Assembly: GCF_002443255.2 (NCBI RefSeq)
Contig: NW_019211455.1
Coordinates: 56,734,671 to 56,798,670, forward strand
Direction: 5' to 3'
Source: Varroa destructor
Taxonomy: Eukaryota > Arthropoda > Arachnida > Mesostigmata > Varroidae
DNA length: 64,000 bases
Positions 59,101 through 64,000 of the stretch are shown in pieces; within the stretch, counting starts at the first letter, position 1, and each line of letters starts with the position of its first letter. The notes below the pieces were generated by a model, which was given only the letters and a program-made list of their open reading frames with translations, searched no databases and was not told the origin of the DNA. The position numbers and the translations under genes were made by a program.

Positions 59101-60477
59101 AGAACTGCCCAAAGTGGGTTGAAAGCGGGTCACAGAGCTTCAGCTAAAATACCGTTGCACGCTAAAGCCCTTTCTGTCACGAAATATGAGAAAGATGTGG
59201 CCCTAGGCTACCTTGCATAGGGGCATAAGAGGCTCTGTTAAATAAGATGCTTAGGTTGAACGGATCTCGAGCAATTAACATTCATGTTGATTCCACTGAT
59301 ACAATAAAGCGGAGTATCGACGTAGAGAGTCATCAACTTAATGACAGTAGACAACACAAATTGATGGAAGTTTGTTGTAGCAAGTAGAGGTCTTGATCTA
59401 TTTTCAGGTCAGGCGTCTATTAGTTCAAGTTATTCATACGCATAAATTAGTTCTTGCAAAAATCGCACAGTAAAAGCAGATAGCCGACTGCAGAATTGTT
59501 TTCAGAGTTCGCCTTTCGAAGTTGCCTAATAGGCAGACTTATAGCCTGATGACGTAAACGAATAGGACGATACAGGGAACTCAACGACGTTCTTAAAAAA
59601 AATTAAGGCATGAATATCAGGCCACTGCATAGTTATTTCCGACCTTGACGAATATCGACACACGAACTGGCCTTCATTGCACCCACCTACAGTCTGAATT
59701 TAGCGGGTGGGAGAAAGCAGACATTCATTTCCATTAAGACAGACATATATCCAAGCCGGTTCTGTAAAATCCAATCTATTGCACGAAGCGTTTGAAGAAT
59801 CGCATTGTGAACCGGTGAAATCGTTTGGTTGACGTTGTACATTTGTAAAAGTACATGCTCAAGCCATAACATTGATTTGCTTTTTGATAGAATTTAGCGG
59901 TTATTCTGTCTGAACATAGATCAGCGCAAGTTCATCGTTTGATAAATTTTTACTTAAGTCTTACCAAGCGAACCATGGCAACTTTTCGAGAGAGCTCGAA
60001 TACCATCTTTTTCGGTGCGCCCGGATTCAGCGAATAGAGAATGATCGTCGCGACCTGCTGCTACGAGATCCTTGTTTTTTTTGTGGTCCCTTAAAGATCC
60101 GCTTCGGGATAGCATTGACACGTTTCGGATATTTTCCTAGAGTAATCGACGCGATGAAGAGAAATTCAAATAACATAAGATGATTTAAGTCTAATGAGAA
60201 GATCAAATTTATAGAATATATAAAAACATAAATAATTAGGTATTTTAGCAATGAAATACCCACTGAAGCAAAATCAATACTAAACGTAATCGACTAAAAA
60301 ATCAATTCTTGAAAAAAAATTTACTATTTTTAACCCTGACACCTCACTAAGTTAGCTTTTAGTTAGTGTAAGTAAGATACAACTTACTTGAATCATATCC
60401 TTGTTTTTTGATGGCAGTCGAAGAGATTTAGATCGCACGAGCGAAGTAGTTGACTGGGATAACGTTCTCTCCGTCAT
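49440..60477 (-). CDS. Serine-rich coiled-coil protein, twelve-exon gene
   Basis: Twelve exons join without a single phase conflict into 2388 nt, 795 aa, from ATG 60477-60475 to TAA 49442-49440. Exons (high to low): 60477-60388, 60070-59965, 57679-57532, 56667-56283, 55888-55766, 55471-55385, 55225-54907, 54708-54560, 54223-53934, 53730-53527, 53353-53164, 49736-49440. The N-terminal 250 residues are Ser/Arg/Pro-rich and disordered (MTERTLSQSTTSLVRSKSLR, SARASPASPTRNTPPPR, an Asn run NNNNNSS). Coiled coils follow: ADLKLLVAEHLKLQQEYAKV, REVLRLQEELHRMQKLY, VRRLEEQLSTSV with EAIEELRETKEALQFAEDEL, MGAIRERMSRKQDEHRHDIQ, and a C-terminal helix region ELRARDQQVDSVVEVLRGLP. The pattern is that of cytoskeletal or centrosomal scaffolds, but I cannot name it. 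Further 5' exons or an extra exon in the 3.4-kb last intron are possible. Confidence 0.82.
50501..50590 (+). CDS. Possible Cys-rich exon inside the coiled-coil gene's last intron
   Basis: Bounded by AACCTAG|GTGAAC and GATGAT|GTAAGTGG, 30 codons phase 0 to 0: VNTWKQSFITGLCVECPQGY then SWCVFEVGDD. The donor is consensus. Opposite strand to the host gene, so it would belong to a nested gene; no partner exon found. Confidence 0.22.
51254..51676 (-). pseudogene. Frameshifted coding remnant, unrecognised
   Basis: Two overlapping minus-strand frames in a GC-richer patch: 51648-51427 (MPFSTVVRDLSALTMRVSNN, IREIIVVYANKITPFNLC) and 51484-51254 (LFESPHPLSTVPPPLLRHVA, VRVVRNVCGRVIDVAETVDL, YGIGHAYVIESLYLASHATL). 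They read as one polypeptide with a frameshift near 51480. Lies in the last intron of the coiled-coil gene. No family assigned. Confidence 0.3.
53164..53353 (-). CDS. Coiled-coil gene, exon 11
   Basis: AAAATAG|GTCGTGCC to CAAGAG|GTATAT. Encodes CRLDGVADDSRQNVPVERVQ and MICTPYVNPAALQHENVLLK; ends phase 0. Confidence 0.72.
53527..53730 (-). CDS. Coiled-coil gene, exon 10
   Basis: GTTTACAG|CGTTGAGC to AGCAG|GTCTGC. Encodes VELKNSLDLMCRRHSDCEEL and a long coil with IQSLNQQIDELNSRS; leaves two bases. Confidence 0.8.
53934..54223 (-). CDS. Coiled-coil gene, exon 9
   Basis: TTTAACAG|GTGATTC to CAAAT|GTACAT, leaving two bases. Encodes VILELGRQLESVLREDGHFA, YLDLSDLELKQIIGPENVLH and HVLRARLQDKIKTAQDQ. 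Confidence 0.8.
54560..54708 (-). CDS. Coiled-coil gene, exon 8
   Basis: TTAAACAG|GCAAGTCC to CATCAT|GTAAGA. Converts phase 1 to phase 0. Encodes KSHQFASVNGKLEELFYDHS and QYACDDCCANQRRLLQAHH; the CDDCC cluster with HH could be a small metal site. An 88-codon plus-strand ORF overlapping it is a shadow. Confidence 0.75.
54907..55225 (-). CDS. Coiled-coil gene, exon 7
   Basis: TTTTCAG|GTGCGACG to CTGATG|GTAGGT, leaving one base. The heptad-rich VRRLEEQLSTSVRETATCHD...AEAIEELRETKEALQFAEDE is followed by a Gln/Ser/Pro-rich linker (PPQQQKQLSSREKSPEQNS). Confidence 0.85.
55385..55471 (-). CDS. Coiled-coil gene, exon 6
   Basis: GTTTTCAG|GACGGAG to TCAAAG|GTGAGA, 29 codons: DGDESGRIVVDLLNQLEENR and GELRENRSK. 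Confidence 0.8.
55766..55888 (-). CDS. Coiled-coil gene, exon 5
   Basis: ACAACAG|CTTTCATCG to AACCAA|GTTATT. Encodes RSREELAVEAYRREVLRLQE; phase 0 on both sides. The donor is weak. Confidence 0.65.
56125..56169. repeat. (AT)n microsatellite
   Basis: About 45 bases of uninterrupted AT repeat in intron 4 of the coiled-coil gene, some 110 bases beyond the exon 4 donor. Confidence 0.97.
56283..56667 (-). CDS. Coiled-coil gene, exon 4
   Basis: CTTTTCAG|AGAGCG to GTGGTG|GTAAGT. Encodes CELREPREARNSSNSGISNG, the coil ADLKLLVAEHLKLQQEYAKV and an Asn/Ser-rich segment; ends in phase 0. The donor is a perfect consensus. Confidence 0.85.
57532..57679 (-). CDS. Coiled-coil gene, exon 3
   Basis: CGACAG|GCAGCAAC to CCAAG|GTATGA. 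Encodes GSNNSEGTRRSSTSGTSLSF and RASPASPTRNTPPPR; starts with two bases completing a Gly codon and leaves two. Confidence 0.75.
59965..60070 (-). CDS. Coiled-coil gene, exon 2
   Basis: AACAAG|GATCTC to CTTG|GTAAGA. Encodes DLVAAGRDDHSLFAESGRTE and on to KSCHGSL; leaves one base. The acceptor is preceded by an A-rich tract rather than pyrimidines, but the phase fits both neighbours. Confidence 0.55.
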
Positions 60478-60511
60478 TGTCGGACGACGTGTTCGAAGGA
60501 GGCGAGCACTA
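60388..60511 (-). CDS. Coiled-coil gene, exon 1 (start codon)
   Basis: Acceptor TTCATTTCAG before 60511 and donor ATTCAA|GTAAGT. The first ATG of the exon is 60477-60475 (MTERTLSQSTTSLVRSKSLR). Upstream codons SARLLRTRRPT are also open, so this may be an internal exon. Confidence 0.7.
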
Positions 60512-60646
60512 CTGAAATGAATCAGAGTTTTGGTCACGTTTGTTAATCATGCACTTTCTGCAAACGTAACAATTGATGTTTTCTATTAATTAAATTCGGT
60601 TAACCGATGATTGCCCCACAAATTGAATATGATGTGCCCCTTTCAA

Positions 60647-61675
60647 TCATATTATATATGTGTGTAGGCTTAGATTATGTAGGGACTCATTTACATGGTT
60701 TGCTGCTAATCCAAGGGTACCGAGTCCAGCAAGGTCTTTGCTTTTACCCAGCAGAGCTGCAGATTTCGAGTCCGGGCATTTGCCGAACCGATCTTCTCGG
60801 GGCCGCTATCGTTTACATCGAAAATAAATTCGTACATTCGTTAGCTCACTTTGACATAACAATGACTATGTACTGCCCACACTTAGTGGTGGAAAACACA
60901 TCATAATGCAATTGATATGTGACTATTACCTTTTGCGGACACGCAAAAGATAAACGTTCCGTTTTAGGGGGTTTGCCTATATCGTAGTCCCGAGAATGAG
61001 TCGCAAGTATCACAACAACAGCCAATGTACCGAACCATCGTGCCGTACGATAAGCATGTCCATACGGCACGTTGCAGTGCACGTTGCTATTCTAGAGTTT
61101 AATAACTAACGCCACATAATCTTCTGTACAGCATACGGCGTTTCGTAACTCGCTTCGGTTCAGAAGCTCGGACTTTATAGCAGGTATGGCGCACACGTGC
61201 CTCAGTCCTATTCTTCTATCCCAAGAAAACTGCTGACCGCTGGTAGAGCGTCAAGCTAAATGGAACCACATAGGCGCGAGTAGAAGAGACGACTGCAGAT
61301 GCGGACTGAGCTACGAGAGAATAGAGCGACACGAACAACTATCTCATAGGTGGTTGGCGACTTCGTAATCAAGGGCCTTCCGTGGGCAGCGTTACCGCGA
61401 CAACGTCCTGGTTCCTTATGAACACTGAAAGGATTAGGGCACAAGTCCGACTAAACTTCTTAGGAAGCTGATCTGGACGTGTGGCGACAAGCGCCGGAAT
61501 CACTGGAGCAATCAGAATTAGATTTGTAACCGCATCGAGCGCATGTTTATTTCGAGGTTGTATCTGCGTATATAATAACGATACAACCTCTTCCTCGGCT
61601 GTTACAACGTACACAGAGCGATCCAGTATGGCACCTCTATTTGCTAACTTGGCCGAACCAATAATATGAAATGTC
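60647..61675 (-). CDS. Unrecognised three-exon gene (3' part)
   Basis: Three minus-strand exons in exact phase: 61675-61396 (AGCTCAG|GACATT to GTCGCG|GTAACG), 61091-60930 (CTCTAG|AATAGC to CAAAAG|GTAATA) and 60805-60647 (ACGATAG|CGGCCC to TGA). They encode about 199 residues. Exon a: FHIIGSAKLANRGAILDRSV, YVVTAEEEVVSLLYTQIQPR and a hydrophobic LDAVTNLILIAPVIPALVAT. Exon b: HCNVPYGHAYRTARWFGTLA followed by VVVILATHSRDYDIGKPPK, a possible membrane segment. Exon c: DSKSAALLGKSKDLAGLGTL and a hydrophilic tail. The 5' exon is not found: the ORF at 61841-61644 (MNRTRTARTSVALYVFIQQK) is adjacent but does not join in phase. No family recognised. Its stop is only 136 bases upstream of the coiled-coil gene's first exon. 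Confidence 0.45.
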
Positions 61676-62617
61676 CTGAGCTATACTCCTTGATTCGAAT
61701 CACGAACACGAGAAGTCGTTTCCGTGTGACAGAAGTAAGCAATAGATCGGCTTGTAAATAATCAGGCCTCACGTCCGTAGCCTTCTGCTGAATAAATACA
61801 TATAGGGCTACACTGGTTCTGGCCGTTCTTGTTCGATTCATAAAGCAAACCTACCGTAAAACAAGATTAATACGAGTGAAAAAAAAATAGCAAACGAAGT
61901 TCATTGAAAGTCGAACCATTGCATAAACGCTAAAATACTTGCGGCGATGGCGGAAAAGTATAAACTTATTTGTATGTCCCAGAAAGCTCTTGAGGTATAC
62001 ATAATCCAAAATTTTGTATAACCTTAAGATTTACCTGGATTGTTTCCCTCTTGCTTCAACGCAAACGTCGGAATCATGATATATACTATCTATAGAAGAG
62101 TCATAATCAAGTTTACCTTCACGAAGCACACGCAGTAACGCGTTTAAATTGGGAAAAACTTTGTCAGACTGTCTTTCTAAGGGGCAGGTTATCATCTGCT
62201 ACTGCTGGCGCCTGACTAACAGTAGTGTATCTTTTTTTAAATTTTAAGCAATTAATAAATGCAATAATTCAAGCAAAGATCAGCTCTTCTCCATTCTTCC
62301 CACGCTAGTTGAGCCCCAATAAGACAAAAAAATGTCCTTTTTTGCGGGAAATTGACATTCTATTCTATTACCTGTGGTTTCGAAAAAGCCTAACGAGGTC
62401 CTTCATGAGGTAAATCGAAATATCTTGGGTATAAATTTAAAGGGCTTAAAAATTAACCAAAATGGTCCAAAAAGCTATTCTTGATACAGTCAGGCTTTCA
62501 GTACAGAAATCAACGGCCGTTTCAGAGAGAAGAACATCATCTGCAAATTAGGTCGTCTTCGACACTCCTTTTTGACATTTTTTCAACTTTTCGGTCACTT
62601 CCGAGTTCTTACATCAG

Positions 62618-62652
62618 AGCAGAGCAAACTTCTCATTAAAGTTTGCTCTGCT
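62618..62652. repeat. Perfect 14-bp inverted repeat (hairpin)
   Basis: AGCAGAGCAAACTT, a 7-base loop CTCATTA, then AAGTTTGCTCTGCT. No mismatches. No flanking transposon identified. Confidence 0.9.
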
Positions 62653-62852
62653 ATCAGCCCGAAATTTAATTCCGCTAGATTTTTTTTTCTAATGTAGCGT
62701 ATTGATTCAATAATTTAACGTGTTTATGCCTGCCAATATCACTCGCTTGGTACATGATTACCATTCAAAGCTATTTCTCGATGAAAAAAAATGTAAGACC
62801 TTTACATTGATTAATCAGTAGAGTAGATCCCGAGTTGAAGCTGTAGTCACAA

Positions 62853-62871
62853 TAGTAGTAGTAGTAGTAGT
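62853..62871. repeat. (TAG)n microsatellite
   Basis: Six TAG units in a row. Confidence 0.9.
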
Positions 62872-64000
62872 TATATTGAATGAAATTGAGCTTTATAAAT
62901 GACACTCCGTTGACATATCTGATTTTATCTAGACAAAGCCTGTAGAACAAAACCTAAAAAAGGTCTTCAATTTAGACGCATTACCCCTTATATTATTATG
63001 TTCTTTAGTACAAAACGCGATAAATAACCTTATATTTCAACATTAGGCTATTTTAAAATGGGACAGGATTTCGAGGCGCCTCTTTTTTCATTTAAAATAC
63101 ATTTGTTCCTTTTGAAATCGGAGGCTGCTTGCTAGAATATCGTTGTTTAGCTTTTTTTTTGCCAGGCGACTCGTAGTAAATCATGGGAGATTAGAAAATT
63201 CGAGAAAATTGTGCCCCATACCAAAACGTTCACCGTGTATATAAACCGTGTATTCGGTGAGTGTTCTACTAACACGAACGCCTAGGCCTCAGGTCGAATA
63301 AACTCCGTGGAAGCTTTTCGACAATGATTCTCCCCCCTACAAAGATAAATAATGAAGAGTTGGAAGCTGTGGAGGAAACCGATTCACCTTAAAGTCCAAC
63401 GGTATTATCAATCAGGTTTGATATATACCAAAACATCACCTCGGTCAACTTACTAAGTGCGGTATGATTTGAGTTGGCTTCAAAAAGCAGGAATACGGTA
63501 ATTTCCCTCTCACAATGGCAACTCTCACCAAATTGCGATTTGTCCTTTACAATAACTGTAGACGATCCTATCAGTGGCTGGACGTCGAAACTTCATTCTA
63601 AGGCAAACGTACAGCGGCCATTGATTACTAGTCTAATGTAAAGATCATCTATTGCAGTTACTGAGTCTAAAGTATACCGTCGACAGTTAGAGAAGGGCTC
63701 CGCCTCAATCAGCTACGATTAGTAAATTACTGCTGTTTTATGACAACGATCGATCTCAATCGTTAGTTAAAATGTGAAAGTTTTAGGTGGAGGCTTTCTG
63801 TTATAATCCATACTGCCCGGACACAGACTGACGCAGATTAAAATTTTCAAAAAATTGACAAAAACTTCTCCGTACGATGTCCTTCCGAATTGCCCTTCCG
63901 AGACCTCATAGCCACTTTCGTACTCTAAAATTCTACAGCAGCGGATTAAATACATTACCATACCAGATGGCGAAAGGTCGTAGATAATAATTATCAAGCG

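Larger units (their letters stand above)
61676..64000. other. Right-edge spacer
   Basis: Contains the unassigned minus-strand ORF 61644-61841, the hairpin at 62618-62652 and the TAG microsatellite. A minus-strand open frame at 63767-63997 runs to near the window edge but shows no recognisable domain. Confidence 0.4.

Noticed and set aside
58736..59220. Two overlapping plus-strand ORFs, Lys/Arg-rich
   Set aside because: Considered as a transposase fragment, but no mariner or other transposase blocks are recognisable and the region is inside an intron of the coiled-coil gene.
1..64000. CRISPR arrays, operons, ribosome-binding sites
   Set aside because: Intron-containing eukaryotic genes throughout; no array of spaced direct repeats is seen.

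Overview
This is a eukaryotic (metazoan) genomic window. It is AT-rich, its genes are split by introns with GT-AG boundaries, and it has long non-coding stretches, TA microsatellites and decayed mariner transposons. Gene content (TRPML/mucolipin channel, COP9 signalosome subunit 6, SPT20-like SAGA protein, C2H2 zinc-finger protein) together with mariner relics suggests an arthropod. A mite-like genome is my guess, but nothing here fixes the species. All exon joins below were derived by hand from splice signals, reading phase and protein similarity recalled from family knowledge; no alignment or database search was run.

Left part (1-13.2 kb): the first coding exon of CSN6/COPS6 lies on the minus strand at 432-644, and the rest of that gene runs off the left edge. 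On the plus strand a nearly complete TRPML channel gene is spread over nine coding exons from 5821 to 13220. All phases agree, the total length is a multiple of three (657 aa), and the first lumenal-loop exons, the pore and the cysteine-rich C terminus are all found.

Middle (16.7-29.2 kb): a ten-finger C2H2 protein gene (three exons, plus strand) is followed by a mariner transposase relic (plus), two unrecognised minus-strand exon candidates, a scatter of short plus-strand exon-like ORFs carrying single or eroded CxxC/C2H2-type fingers (23.8-28.9 kb), and a second mariner relic on the minus strand with a recognisable terminal repeat and TA target. The scattered finger exons may be alternative 3' exons of the ten-finger gene or debris of a second gene.

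29.1-48.3 kb is gene-poor. It contains an intronless SPT20/SUPT20H-like copy (minus, 38858-40327) with two in-frame stops near its 5' end, most simply a retrocopy that is decaying, plus one unexplained 170-codon plus-strand ORF (43347-43859).

Right part (48.3-64 kb): a twelve-exon minus-strand gene (60477 to 49440, 795 aa, every phase consistent) encodes a serine-rich, coiled-coil protein that I cannot name. Immediately upstream on the same strand is a three-exon, phase-consistent candidate gene of unknown identity (61675-60647). Other weaker coding remnants and two near-perfect hairpins are listed.
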